A DNA stretch of 64,000 nt, from NCBI GenBank assembly GCA_902786855.1, contig CADAEH010000004.1, forward strand, positions 62,001 through 126,000, in the 5' to 3' direction. This DNA comes from an uncultured Eubacteriales bacterium. Lineage in GTDB: Bacteria > Bacillota > Clostridia > Peptostreptococcales > Anaerovoracaceae. A program made the translations under genes and the position numbers. Positions 26,961-35,831 of this stretch are shown piece by piece. The notes beneath the pieces are model-generated. The model saw nothing but the letters and a program-made list of their open reading frames with translations, ran no database searches and was not told the DNA's origin. The stretch's first letter is position 1. Each line of letters starts with the position of its first letter.

Positions 26961-28427
26961 TTATAGATGCTCGAGAAAGCTCCTGTCGTGCCAGTCTTTA
27001 TTTTCCCATGTTTCACGAATCTCTTTATAGCGGGCAAGCTGCTCCTCGTCATACTCTCCCATATTGTCAGATGTCAGCAGGAAACTGCCATACTGTGCAA
27101 GGACCCTGGCGTGCATCAGCTTTTGCTCGTCAGTGAGCTTTATATTGTCTTTTCTCAGGAAGAAAACATCCGGATCATTGAGAAAGGCGCGACCATCGAG
27201 CTGCCTGCGGTAGTATGAATCTCCTATCGCGTTTCTGGTGGAAGGGACCTCTCTGTTTTGCCTGCGCATTACCGGATTATTTTTCCAGTCAAGACTGGCG
27301 TCACATCCTATCCTGCAATATTCGACTTTACCAAAAGCAGGCATCAGAGGAACTCCGCAGCCGAGGATCATGCCTGTACCGCACCATTCTCTCAACAGAT
27401 CCATTGCGCGACACATCCTCTGACCGCGGCTCTCTCCGTAGTGCTGACCTTTTGCAGTAGGCCAGGGAGCAGCGCTGTACAGGAAATCGAGTTTTACCAG
27501 TTCAAAACCCCATTCGTTTAATACTTTATCGAAAACTCGTTTCATATGATCCTGTACTCCGCGGTGATCCAGATCGAGGGAGAAGAATCCGTTCCAGGCA
27601 GAGCCGGCATACCATGGCTTTCCGTCGTGCTCAAGGAGCCAGTCAGGATGGTCTTTCACCAGTTCTGAATTCGCCTGGGCTGAGAACGGAGCAAGCCACA
27701 GACCGGCTTTGAAGCCGCATGCGTGGATATCATCCACCGAAGCCTTCATGCCTCTGGGGAATTTAACGGAGTCTGTTACCCAGTCTCCGACAGCTGTTTG
27801 CCAGCCATCATCTATCTGGAACAGGTCGCCCGGTCTGAGAACTTTGCTGCAGCCTTCCAGGTCGGCAGTAATAGTCTCGTCTGAGATCTTGCTGAACCTG
27901 TTATACCAGCTTGTATAGCCTGCCAGCGGCTCTGCAGGTCTTCTTGAAATGCCTGCAGCATCGAACCATGCATCAAAGACCTCATCTTCTGTTCCTTCGA
28001 ATATCATGACGTGCACTGAAGGGTCATATTCCGGACCTATGCCGGCATCTTTTACGATCTTCAGTTCTCCGGTCACCACATCGTAGTAGAAGATAGTATA
28101 ACCATTGGTCTCATCCGTCGAGGCGACCAGAGTATATGTATCTCCGGTGCGGCGGTACATGTACGAAAAACCGTGAAAACAGCCTTGCCTGCCTGTGTAG
28201 TCAATGAAAAATTCATCTCCGTATTTCTGCGAACCGAATGGAAATCCAAGTGAGCGGAATATTGGATGGATCGCAGGAAATCTGTCTGAAGGTTTTACCT
28301 CGTGAGAGATTGTCCATGTCTGATAACCATTAAAAAAGAGCCGGTCGGATGAGGTACACTTGAAATCGAGCACCCATGCCGATAAGCTGCGGCTTTTGCA
28401 AATGCTGTAAGGGTCAATTATTTTCAT
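26961..28427 (-). CDS. GH36-type alpha-galactosidase
   Basis: An enzyme of 488 residues, shorter than the 700-plus of many GH36 members. Seen: LFQIDDGWQTAVGDW (about 202-216), the nucleophile D314 in VKLDFLYSAAPW, and the acid/base candidate D376 in YCRIGCDASLDW. The N-terminal beta domain is reduced. It would release galactose from raffinose-family sugars brought in by the co-oriented GPH symporter. The start at 28427 is chosen because GGAG lies 9 bases upstream; the frame runs open to 28481. No signal peptide. Confidence 0.9.
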   Translation of the reverse strand: MKIIDPYSICKSRSLSAWVLDFKCTSSDRLFFNGYQTWTISHEVKPSDRFPAIHPIFRSLGFPFGSQKYGDEFFIDYTGRQGCFHGFSYMYRRTGDTYTLVASTDETNGYTIFYYDVVTGELKIVKDAGIGPEYDPSVHVMIFEGTEDEVFDAWFDAAGISRRPAEPLAGYTSWYNRFSKISDETITADLEGCSKVLRPGDLFQIDDGWQTAVGDWVTDSVKFPRGMKASVDDIHACGFKAGLWLAPFSAQANSELVKDHPDWLLEHDGKPWYAGSAWNGFFSLDLDHRGVQDHMKRVFDKVLNEWGFELVKLDFLYSAAPWPTAKGQHYGESRGQRMCRAMDLLREWCGTGMILGCGVPLMPAFGKVEYCRIGCDASLDWKNNPVMRRQNREVPSTRNAIGDSYYRRQLDGRAFLNDPDVFFLRKDNIKLTDEQKLMHARVLAQYGSFLLTSDNMGEYDEEQLARYKEIRETWENKDWHDRSFLEHL

Positions 28428-28533
28428 CAATGGACTCCATGAAAGTATAAATAATATTTGACTTATTCTACCATAACTCAATATGCAATACTAACTGTTT
28501 ATGACTGGCGGACACATATACTGAAACAGCTGA

Positions 28534-28562
28534 TTGTAACCGAAATTCATTTTGGTTATAAT
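28534..28562 (+). promoter_or_regulatory. Promoter of the DUF4015 gene
   Basis: TTGTAA (28534-28539), 17 bases, TATAAT (28557-28562); transcript start about 35 bases before the start codon. Confidence 0.75.
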
Positions 28563-28603
28563 ACGAGAGCATGACCTGAAACAGACGGAAGGTGAGTAAC
28601 GAA

Positions 28604-30277
28604 TTGAAGAGAAAAATACGTTTTGGTGCTGGAATACTGATAGCTTTTCTACTCTTTGCTATTGCCGGAGTAGTCTACTATATACTGCTCGGTCAGTGGC
28701 ATACGGCTGCTTATGCTGCCGGGAATTCCAATACTGTCAATATATACAAAATGTCAGAAAGCGGAGAGGAGACGACCGTAGAACCGGTAGGTACAGTAAT
28801 ACGTGGATCCAAGGTCACACGTTACATACATAATATTACATCTGACGGAGTCACTTACTATAAGGTGAAGAGTGACGCGTATCCCGGTGAAAAGGATCTG
28901 TATATGGCAGAGTCCTCTCTTGCAGGAACTGTTTCAGCGACTGTGCAGGAAACTGAAGTCTTTGTAAGGACTCCCGCAACTATTTATGAATCAGCTGAAG
29001 GACCGGACATTGCCTCATTTGCTCCTAAAGGGACAAAGCTCGAAATAACAGGCCATGACACGCTGCTGGATAACGGATATATCGACATGTACAAGGTCAG
29101 ATATCAGAACGCTGACGGGAAAGAGGCAGAAGGCTACGTTTACGGCAAGTATATGACAGGTACTCAGGAAGAAGCAGACAAGCCTTATAACGAACACGGC
29201 GAATATGATACAGCCGCCGGCGACGGTTTCAGATTTGAGCTGTATGGCGGAGAGGCGAAAGATCTTGACTTTTATCCGTATGAAAGAACCAGTATTGAAG
29301 GCAATGAATTCTGCAGATACGCCAGAGCTATGTATCTCAATGCTGTTGCCGCGATTTCTCCGGATGAGTATATCAAGATCATAAAGGAAAGCGGCTGTAA
29401 TGCAGTTGTTGTTGATATAAAGGATGGCATGCTCACTTATCAGTCAGAAGTAGCAAAGGAGCTCTCACCGACATCATATAAAGGTGCATATGCATCCATG
29501 GATGACATGAAAGCTTCGATGGAAAAACTGAAAGAGTCCGGTGTATATCTCATAGGCAGGATCGTGACGTTCAACGATACATCCTATGCTGCAGATCATC
29601 CGAAAGACTGTATAAAGTACGGAAACAGTAAAAGCTGGCCGAGCGCGTATTCGAGAAATGTATGGGAATACAACGTAAAACTCGCGCAGGAAGCAGTGCG
29701 GGAATTCGGATTCAATGAGATCCAGTTCGATTATGTCAGATTCCCTGAGTCAACTTACGAGATGTCAAAATCAGGAAATGCTGATTTCCGTAATAAATAC
29801 AAAGAAACCAAGTCGCAGGCGGTACAGAATTTCTGCTTCTATGCGGCAGATCAGTTAAGAGAAGTAGATGCGTACATTTCGATAGACGTGTTCGGCGAGA
29901 GTGCTTACAGCTATGTTACTGCATACGGTCAGTACTGGACGGCAATATCAAACATAGCAGATGCGATCAGCGCTATGCCTTACACAGATCATTTTTCCGG
30001 AGACAGACCATGGGAAGACCCTTACGGATCGGTCAAGAGATGGGCAAAAAGAGCTCAGAAGCAGCAGGAGAGACTTCAGGATCCTGCAGTGGCAAGGACA
30101 TGGATCACCGGATATAACACTCCGCACTGGGCACCTAATATCGATTATACGGAAGGTAAACTGAAAGCTCAGATCAAAGCACTGGAAAAGTGTGGGCTTG
30201 ACGGGGGATTCATTCCGTGGAATGCTCTGTCGGATCTGTATAAATACAGAGAATATCAAGGTATATGGCATGAATAG
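28604..30277 (+). CDS. DUF4015 putative glycoside hydrolase-like surface protein
   Basis: The protein has 557 residues from a TTG start at 28604, preferred over GTG 28592 because AAGGTGA sits 7 bases upstream. A membrane helix (about 8-30) anchors it outside. Two SH3-like beta regions (about 45-185: NIYKMSESGEE, EVFVRTPATIYES) precede a barrel domain of the DUF4015 type (about 235-545): NAVVVDIKDGMLTYQSEV, YLIGRIVTFND, and FNEIQFDYVRFPES with Asp and Arg that look catalytic. DUF4015 is related to GH13-like barrels, but its substrate is not established. Followed by a strong terminator, so it is monocistronic. Confidence 0.85.
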   Translation: MKRKIRFGAGILIAFLLFAIAGVVYYILLGQWHTAAYAAGNSNTVNIYKMSESGEETTVEPVGTVIRGSKVTRYIHNITSDGVTYYKVKSDAYPGEKDLYMAESSLAGTVSATVQETEVFVRTPATIYESAEGPDIASFAPKGTKLEITGHDTLLDNGYIDMYKVRYQNADGKEAEGYVYGKYMTGTQEEADKPYNEHGEYDTAAGDGFRFELYGGEAKDLDFYPYERTSIEGNEFCRYARAMYLNAVAAISPDEYIKIIKESGCNAVVVDIKDGMLTYQSEVAKELSPTSYKGAYASMDDMKASMEKLKESGVYLIGRIVTFNDTSYAADHPKDCIKYGNSKSWPSAYSRNVWEYNVKLAQEAVREFGFNEIQFDYVRFPESTYEMSKSGNADFRNKYKETKSQAVQNFCFYAADQLREVDAYISIDVFGESAYSYVTAYGQYWTAISNIADAISAMPYTDHFSGDRPWEDPYGSVKRWAKRAQKQQERLQDPAVARTWITGYNTPHWAPNIDYTEGKLKAQIKALEKCGLDGGFIPWNALSDLYKYREYQGIWHE

Positions 30278-30288
30278 GTTCATTACGG

Positions 30289-30317
30289 CGCGGGCACATT
30301 ATGTTCCCGCGTTTTTT
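30289..30317 (+). terminator. Rho-independent terminator after the DUF4015 gene
   Basis: CGCGGG (30289-30294) pairs with CCCGCG (30306-30311), extended by ACA/TGT, then six T residues. Confidence 0.88.
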
Positions 30318-30381
30318 AATACGTTAATTACCTTATGGTCAATTTTATCGCTGTTTTTTTGTTTTCATTAGCCTGCAGCAA

Positions 30382-30409
30382 TTGACTAACAATAGCAATA
30401 AATTATACA
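30382..30409 (+). promoter_or_regulatory. Promoter of the enoate-reductase-like gene
   Basis: TTGACT (30382-30387), 16 bases, TATACA (30404-30409). It leaves an untranslated leader of about 85 bases in which I see no riboswitch. Confidence 0.7.
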
Positions 30410-30499
30410 ATGAATCCAATAGTATTTGATCATATATACGCACGCATCAGGTGTGCAGTAATATTGGATCAGCTTTGTTTTTTCGGGAGGATAAGAAGG

Positions 30500-32572
30500 A
30501 TGAAAAAGGAATATGAACCTCTATTTACGCCTTGGAAGATCGGCAACGTAGAGATCCCTAACAGGATCGTGCAGACTTCCATGGGAGGAACATCTCTGTT
30601 CGGATGGCTCGAGCCTTGCCACTTTGACAAGGAGGCTGCTTACCATATCCTGAACCGCGCACAGGAAAATGTAGGTCTGGTACTTCCTGGCATGCAGTGC
30701 GTCAGAGATACCATGGGCCGCAGATGGCTGTATCAGAACAAGAAAATGTTCAAGGATCTTGCAGAATGGATGCCTGAATTCCACAAAACAGGTTCCAAGC
30801 TGTTCATTCAGCTCGCAGGTGGATTCGGACGCTCGATGGCTATCAATGATATGTTCGTTAAGATGCTCCAGAACAAGGCGTTCGGTGCTGTTTCCAAACC
30901 ATTTGTAGATATTGAATACTGCTGTGCTTCAGCAGGTGAGACACCTAACAGATGGTATCCTGAGATCAAGTCAAGAATGATGACTATCAAAGAGATCCAG
31001 GACATGGTAGAAGCTTTCGCAAAAACTGCAAAAATGTGCAAGGATGCCGGCGTAGACGGTGTTGAGATCCACGCTGTACACGAAGGATATCTGCTTGACC
31101 AGTTCACTATCGCTAATATGAACTACAGAACTGACCAGTACGGCGGTTCTTTTGAGAACAGATTCAGATTCCCTGTCGAGATCGTACAGGCAATCAAGAG
31201 AGAATGCGGACAGGACTTCCCTGTCGCACTGAGATATTCTGTTGTATCCAAGACAAAAGGATGGCTCCAGGGTGCACAGCCTGGTGAAGAATTCGTAGAA
31301 TTCGGACGTGATATGGCTGAATCCGAAAAGGCTATCAAATATCTCTCCGACGCAGGATATGACATGTTCAACTGCGACAACGGAACATACGATGCATGGT
31401 ATTGGGCACATCCGCCTGTCTACATGCCTGACAACTGCAACTTCGAAGATGTGGCTCACATCAAGAAATTCACAGACAAGCCTGTAGTATGCGCAGGTAA
31501 GATGGATATCAAGTTTGCTGCAGAACAGATCAAGGCAGGAAAGATCGATGCTCTCGGTATTGCACGTCAGAACCTCGTTGACCCTGAGTGGGTAACTAAG
31601 ATCCTCGAGGACAGAGAAGACGAGATCAAGCCGTGTATCAGATGCCATAATGCATGCTTCAATTTTGCTAAGTCAAAACACACAGCTAATACACAGCCTC
31701 TGTTTGACTCACTCCAGCTTGCACGCTGCGCTCTGACACCGCAGACCATGCAGCACAACAAGTACAAGATCGTGCCTACCAACAATCCTAAGAAAGTCGC
31801 TATCATCGGTGCAGGATTCGGCGGACTCGAGGCTGCTCTCGTTCTTAAGAAGAGAGGACACAATCCTGTGGTATTTGAGAAGGATGACAAGATGTTCGGC
31901 CTTTACAATACTGCAAGCGCAATGTCCTTCAAGGATGCAGACAAGCAGCTCATGAAGTGGTATGAGAGAGAACTCAAGAAGTGGGATATCGATGTAAGAC
32001 TCAATTCAGAAGTCAAGGACATCAACGCTCTCCTCAAGAGCTATGACGATGTTATCGTATCTATCGGTACATTCCCTAAGGCAATCAACATTCCGGGATT
32101 TGACAAGGCTATCACATTCACAGACCTGCTCACCGGTAAGGACAAGGAGAAATACAACAAGATCGTATTCCTCGGCGGCGGACTTTCTTCATGTGAGGCT
32201 GCATATGATGCAGTGCTGGCAGGAAAGAAGCCTGTAGTAGTAGAGTTCATGGATGATCTGATCACAGCACCTGGAACTTGTCTTGCTAACTCCTCATTCC
32301 TGAGAGAGGCACTTCCGTTCAAGGGAGTTCCTGTACATCTGCGCAGCACCGTCACAGAGATCGGCGACGGTTACTGCATGATCAAGAATGTTGAGACAGG
32401 TGATGTATGGAAGGAAGAATGCGACTGCGTAGTAAACGGTCTCGGATTCGTTCCTAACGATCAGTTCGCTTCCATCAAGAACAAGCATCTCCACAGATGC
32501 GGAACATGCGTCAAGTGGGGAGCACTCAGAGAAGTTATCTGGGGAGCCTGGGACGTTGCAATGAAGATCTGA
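30500..32572 (+). CDS. 2-enoate reductase/2,4-dienoyl-CoA reductase-like FMN-FeS-FAD oxidoreductase
   Basis: A 690-residue three-cofactor enzyme. Residues 1-370 are an Old-Yellow-Enzyme barrel (FTPWKIGNVEIPNRIV; VEIHAVHEGYLLDQF; RTDQYGGSFENRFRF). The cluster cysteines C379-x2-C382-x3-C386 and probably C410 follow; the last gap (23 residues) is wider than the 11-12 usual in dienoyl-CoA reductases. FAD (GAGFGG, 437-442) and NAD (LGGGLSSCEAA) folds complete it. It reduces activated C=C bonds with NADH; the HAVHEGY form is typical of clostridial enoate reductases. Ile codons are nearly all ATC and the ribosome site GGGAGG is strong, which suggests very high expression. Start at 30500 gives the family N-terminus. 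Substrate unknown. Confidence 0.88.
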   Translation: MKKEYEPLFTPWKIGNVEIPNRIVQTSMGGTSLFGWLEPCHFDKEAAYHILNRAQENVGLVLPGMQCVRDTMGRRWLYQNKKMFKDLAEWMPEFHKTGSKLFIQLAGGFGRSMAINDMFVKMLQNKAFGAVSKPFVDIEYCCASAGETPNRWYPEIKSRMMTIKEIQDMVEAFAKTAKMCKDAGVDGVEIHAVHEGYLLDQFTIANMNYRTDQYGGSFENRFRFPVEIVQAIKRECGQDFPVALRYSVVSKTKGWLQGAQPGEEFVEFGRDMAESEKAIKYLSDAGYDMFNCDNGTYDAWYWAHPPVYMPDNCNFEDVAHIKKFTDKPVVCAGKMDIKFAAEQIKAGKIDALGIARQNLVDPEWVTKILEDREDEIKPCIRCHNACFNFAKSKHTANTQPLFDSLQLARCALTPQTMQHNKYKIVPTNNPKKVAIIGAGFGGLEAALVLKKRGHNPVVFEKDDKMFGLYNTASAMSFKDADKQLMKWYERELKKWDIDVRLNSEVKDINALLKSYDDVIVSIGTFPKAINIPGFDKAITFTDLLTGKDKEKYNKIVFLGGGLSSCEAAYDAVLAGKKPVVVEFMDDLITAPGTCLANSSFLREALPFKGVPVHLRSTVTEIGDGYCMIKNVETGDVWKEECDCVVNGLGFVPNDQFASIKNKHLHRCGTCVKWGALREVIWGAWDVAMKI

Positions 32573-32615
32573 TGATCATGTCCAGCCATATGACAATACG
32601 ACCATAATATGAGAT

Positions 32616-32646
32616 GCCGCCGGAGCGATCCGGCGGCACTTTTGTG
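32616..32646 (+). terminator. Rho-independent terminator after the enoate-reductase-like gene
   Basis: GCCGCCGGA and TCCGGCGGC form a perfect 9-bp GC-rich stem over a GCGA tetraloop, followed by ACTTTTG. The T run also forms the -35 of the next promoter. Confidence 0.9.
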
Positions 32647-32670
32647 TAAAACGCTTTGTTATGGTAAAAT
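32642..32670 (+). promoter_or_regulatory. Promoter of the nucleoside kinase operon
   Basis: TTGTGT (32642-32647), 17 bases, TAAAAT (32665-32670), overlapping the upstream terminator tail. Confidence 0.6.
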
Positions 32671-32724
32671 ATCTCCAAATTATTTTGCAAAGGCTTTATC
32701 GAACCACACTAAGAGAGGTGTGCT

Positions 32725-34224
32725 ATGGGACATAATTTCAAAATAAAGAGCTTTTCGGATGAGAGATCTTATCACAACACAGCGATCATGATATATCTCA
32801 AAGCCGCAAAAGAGATCACGGGACTTGATATGAGAATCGGTAATTCCCTCAATCAGGGGTATTTCTCATATGCCAACCGTGCGCTTTCGTCAACAGAGAT
32901 CCATAAGATATGGAATCGAATGGATCAGATAATAGAGAAAGATATCCCGCTGCATGAAGAAAAAGACACAGCTTCGCATGCAATGAAAAAATGGGAGACT
33001 CTCGGATGCACAGAGAAAGCAGGACTCCTGAGATACAGAGATCCTGAGGAAACTGTCATCATCGCAGAACTCGGTGGATACAGAAATTGTATGTACTGTC
33101 ATGTCTTACCATCTGCCGGATATATAGATCTGTTCGAACTCAGGCAATACAGAAACGGCGTCCTGCTCAGACTGCCTAATGCGCTCAACCCTGATTCTAT
33201 CCCTGACTACAGAGATGACGATAAGCTGTATGATGCCTTCGCAAGGAGCAACAAGCTCAGAAAGAAAACCGGCATAAGGTATCTTGCTGATATCAACGAC
33301 AGGATCCATGACGGTCTGTCGGATGACATCATACGTGCAAATGAATGGCTGCAGCGGAGAGAAATAAAAGAGATCGCAGAGACTATAGTCGAGGGAGGCA
33401 AGAAAATCGTGCTGATCGCCGGACCATCTTCGAGCGGAAAGACGACTACAGCCAAGAGACTGTGTGAGGCGATAGCGGAACTGACTTCCACTCCGCTTTA
33501 TCTGGGTACAGATGACTATTTCGTTGAAAGAAGCCAGACACCGCTCCTGCCGGATGGTACACCTGATTTCGAAGGGCTCGGCGCACTTGATCTCGACCTT
33601 TTCAATATGCAGATGGATGATCTTCTTGCGGGAAAGGAAGTCGATATCCCCGAGTTTGATTTTATCTATGGAAAGAAGACTTTCGGAAAGAGGATCACAA
33701 AGCTTGAACAGGGACAGATACTGGTCATAGAAGGTATTCACAGTCTGAATGATGTTCTGACGCAGAACATCGACAGGCGCGATAAATTCAAGATCTATAT
33801 AAGTCCGCTGACACAACTCAGCATGGACAGGCACAACAGGGTATCTACGGCTGACGCGAGGCTGCTGAGAAGAATGGTCAGAGACAATCAGTTCAGGGGC
33901 TATAACGCAGAGGCAACACTGGAAGCATGGCCTAAAGTCAGAGCAGGTGAAAGTGTAAATATATTCCCATACAGTTCCTCTGCCGATGTGGTTTTCAACT
34001 CAAGTACAGTGTATGAGACCAATATGCTGAGGACATTTGCTGAGCCGCTTCTTGAAGCGATCGATGAAGACAGCAAGCAGTATGTTGAGGCACAAAGGAT
34101 ACTGAACTTTATAAAATACTTTGTTAAAATTGAGAATACTGAGGCAGTTCCTGATAATGCGATCCTCAGAGAATTTATAGGACCACGGAAGCAAGCAGAG
34201 GATGGAGGAAAGGAAAAGGCATGA
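32725..34224 (+). CDS. Uridine kinase-like nucleoside kinase with threonyl-tRNA-synthetase-like N-terminal region
   Basis: The protein has 499 residues. The first roughly 200 resemble the editing/TGS part of ThrRS (YHNTAIMIYLKAAKEI; LPSAGYIDLFELRQY), and the second half is a phosphoribulokinase/uridine-kinase fold with P-loop GPSSSGKT (233-240), TDDYFVERSQTPLLPDG, and IEGIHSLND. This fused plan is widespread in Clostridia; the N-terminal domain's role and the natural substrate are not established. Start ATG 32725 follows AGAGAGG. The next gene overlaps its stop by 4 bases. Confidence 0.88.
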   Translation: MGHNFKIKSFSDERSYHNTAIMIYLKAAKEITGLDMRIGNSLNQGYFSYANRALSSTEIHKIWNRMDQIIEKDIPLHEEKDTASHAMKKWETLGCTEKAGLLRYRDPEETVIIAELGGYRNCMYCHVLPSAGYIDLFELRQYRNGVLLRLPNALNPDSIPDYRDDDKLYDAFARSNKLRKKTGIRYLADINDRIHDGLSDDIIRANEWLQRREIKEIAETIVEGGKKIVLIAGPSSSGKTTTAKRLCEAIAELTSTPLYLGTDDYFVERSQTPLLPDGTPDFEGLGALDLDLFNMQMDDLLAGKEVDIPEFDFIYGKKTFGKRITKLEQGQILVIEGIHSLNDVLTQNIDRRDKFKIYISPLTQLSMDRHNRVSTADARLLRRMVRDNQFRGYNAEATLEAWPKVRAGESVNIFPYSSSADVVFNSSTVYETNMLRTFAEPLLEAIDEDSKQYVEAQRILNFIKYFVKIENTEAVPDNAILREFIGPRKQAEDGGKEKA

Positions 34225-34484
34225 AAAAGATCAACAAGAAAGGCTCTGCAGCTGTCTATCTGATCATAGCACTGATAGTCGCTCTGGCAGTGATAGCTAT
34301 GATAATCAAGCTTAACTGGGCGAGATTCAAAGCTGAGACAAGTTTTGCTCTGACGCTCATAGGTATCATTATTGTGCTGGTCCTCCTGATCGTACTTATA
34401 ATACGGCATAAGATCAGAAAGGCAAGGAAAGAACGCGCAAGGGCAAAAGCTGAAAAAGAAGCTGCTGAGCATGAGGAAGAGTGA
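34221..34484 (+). CDS. Small two-helix membrane protein
   Basis: 87 residues, not recognised. Two hydrophobic helices (about 10-28 and 40-62) are followed by a tail of Lys, Arg, Glu and Ala that should be a cytoplasmic charged helix. Its ATG overlaps the kinase stop (ATGA), so the two are coupled, and it ends one base before the SDR start. Context gives no clear function. Confidence 0.75.
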   Translation: MKKINKKGSAAVYLIIALIVALAVIAMIIKLNWARFKAETSFALTLIGIIIVLVLLIVLIIRHKIRKARKERARAKAEKEAAEHEEE

Positions 34485-34485
34485 T

Positions 34486-35136
34486 ATGGCTGGCAGAAAG
34501 GTACTCGTGATAGGTGGTTCAAGAGGCATAGGCGCCGAGGCGGTCAGAAAGTTCAGAAGTGCCGGTGATGACGTAGTCTTTACATATCACAGATCTGAAC
34601 TTGCAGCTGATGCGCTGAGACAGGAAACAGGAGCAGTTCCGGTCAGATGTGATGTGAAATTCAGTAACTCTGTAAAGATAGCTGCGGACAAGGCAATAGG
34701 TATACTGGGATATGTCGATGTTCTTATCTGCAATGCGGCGATCTATGATTTCGACCTGCTGACCGACATAGAAGAGACCAGATGGGAAGAAGTGATAGAT
34801 ACCAATCTTAATGGTGCCTACTACAGCATCCGGAATATCCTGCCTTATATGATACAGCGCAAAAGCGGATCCATAATTACTGTATCCTCCACGCCGGGGC
34901 AGGTTGGAGCTTCATCCGCAGTGGCTTATTCTGCAGCAAAAGCAGGTGTCATAGGCCTGACCAAAGCTCTGGCAAAAGAGGTGGAGCCATACAGTGTCAG
35001 GGTCAATTGCATCTCTCCGGGAACTCCGCTTTGCAGAACCGGAAAGCCGGAAGAAATAGCCGCTGTCATGTCTTTTCTCGCATCTGAAGAAGCTGGTTTT
35101 ATCACCGGACAAGTGATAGGTGTGAACGGGGATTGA
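34486..35136 (+). CDS. Short-chain dehydrogenase/reductase, FabG-like, with a shortened substrate loop
   Basis: A 216-residue Rossmann protein with the SDR signatures GGSRGIGAEA (NAD(P) site), CNAAIYDF, catalytic Ser in TVSS, and Y-x3-K in VAYSAAKAG. After NCISPG the sequence runs straight into TPLCRTGKPEEIA, whereas family members carry roughly 18-20 more residues there (the lid helices over the substrate). The frame is intact, the deletion is in phase, and the C-terminus (SEEAGFITGQVIGVNGD) is normal. Start at ATG 34486 is preceded by GAGGAAG at 6 bases; an earlier in-frame ATG at 34471 overlaps the upstream gene. Activity may be changed or lost. Confidence 0.88.
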   Translation: MAGRKVLVIGGSRGIGAEAVRKFRSAGDDVVFTYHRSELAADALRQETGAVPVRCDVKFSNSVKIAADKAIGILGYVDVLICNAAIYDFDLLTDIEETRWEEVIDTNLNGAYYSIRNILPYMIQRKSGSIITVSSTPGQVGASSAVAYSAAKAGVIGLTKALAKEVEPYSVRVNCISPGTPLCRTGKPEEIAAVMSFLASEEAGFITGQVIGVNGD

Positions 35137-35216
35137 TAGTGTAAAACTGCAATAAATCGTGGGCTGAGGTGGGGGACCTTCCCATACTCTGAAGAGCATA
35201 TATGGTAGTGAGACCG

Positions 35217-35255
35217 GAGCCAGACACAATATGTTGTGTCTGGCTCTTTTGTTTT
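35217..35255 (+). terminator. Strong terminator between the SDR operon and mraZ
   Basis: Perfect 13-bp arms (35217-35229 and 35234-35246) with a 4-base loop, then TTTTGTTTT. The 80 bases before it (35137-35216) hold no gene; they contain short complementary segments (CCATA/TATGG) that could fold but match no RNA family I know. Confidence 0.93.
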
Positions 35256-35273
35256 GCTCTGAAAAAAGCCGCT

Positions 35274-35363
35274 GGGTGGGGGATAAATCAAAAAAGTGGG
35301 GGAAAAGTGCTGAAAATGACGTTTTTCTTTTGAAAAAGGGAGTGAAGTGGAGTAAAATGGAGA
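35274..35363 (+). promoter_or_regulatory. MraZ operator boxes upstream of mraZ
   Basis: Repeated GTGG-type boxes: GGGTGGGGG (35274-35282), GTGGGGGAAAAGTG (35296-35309), and AGTGAAGTGGAG plus AAATGGAG (35341-35363). MraZ proteins bind tandem TGGG/GTGG repeats ahead of their own operon. The last group lies in the spacer and -10 of the promoter. Confidence 0.75.
35330..35358 (+). promoter_or_regulatory. Promoter of the mraZ-rsmH-ftsL segment
   Basis: TTGAAA (35330-35335), exactly 17 bases, TAAAAT (35353-35358), 30 bases before the mraZ start codon. Confidence 0.8.
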
Positions 35364-35388
35364 CACGGATGATAATTAGGGAGACTCC

Positions 35389-35820
35389 ATGTTCACAGGT
35401 ACATATCAGAACTCAATAGACAGCAAAAACCGGATGATAATCCCGTCAAGATACAGGGATCAGCTCGGCGGACACTGCATGCTTACAAGAGGATTTGACC
35501 GTTGCCTGTATATATATGCGATGGATGACTACGAGGTGCTGGTCAACAAGATCAGAAAACTGCCTCAGTCAGACAGAGATGTCCGTAAGTTCATCAGAGA
35601 ATTCTTCTCAAATACAGAAGAATGCCATCTGGACTCGCAGGGCAGGATCCTGATCCCTCAGCATCTCAGAGATTATGCCGGGATTAGCAAGAACCTTGTC
35701 ACTAAGGGAGCTATGGACAAGATAGAGATCTGGAGCACAGAGGTACTCTCTGATCCTGATGGTGAAAACATGATGGATAATGACGAGTTTGTCAGAAAGC
35801 TCGACATGTATGACCTCTAA
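35389..35820 (+). CDS. mraZ: Transcriptional regulator MraZ
   Basis: 143 residues with two copies of the AbrB-like MraZ fold. DNA-contact motifs D-x3-R are seen as [15 protein letters not shown] (first copy, about 8-22) and [15 protein letters not shown] (second copy, about 81-95). It forms a ring oligomer that binds the repeats in front of its own gene and tunes the division cluster. Ribosome site AGGGAG is 5 bases upstream. It is 11 bases upstream of rsmH, the conserved partner that counteracts it in other bacteria. Confidence 0.97.
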   Translation: MFTGTYQNSIDSKNRMIIPSRYRDQLGGHCMLTRGFDRCLYIYAMDDYEVLVNKIRKLPQSDRDVRKFIREFFSNTEECHLDSQGRILIPQHLRDYAGISKNLVTKGAMDKIEIWSTEVLSDPDGENMMDNDEFVRKLDMYDL

Positions 35821-35831
35821 GGAGACAGGAT

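Noticed and set aside
30971-31648. Long minus-strand open frame opposite the enoate-reductase-like gene
   Set aside because: It is antisense to a conserved enzyme, has no homologous motifs or ribosome site, and arises from biased codon use. The same applies to other long antisense frames (1101-1649, 33106-33834, 46015-46818, 49587-50234).
32725-34224. Threonyl-tRNA synthetase
   Set aside because: Only the N-terminal part resembles ThrRS; the class II catalytic motifs are missing and a kinase P-loop domain follows.
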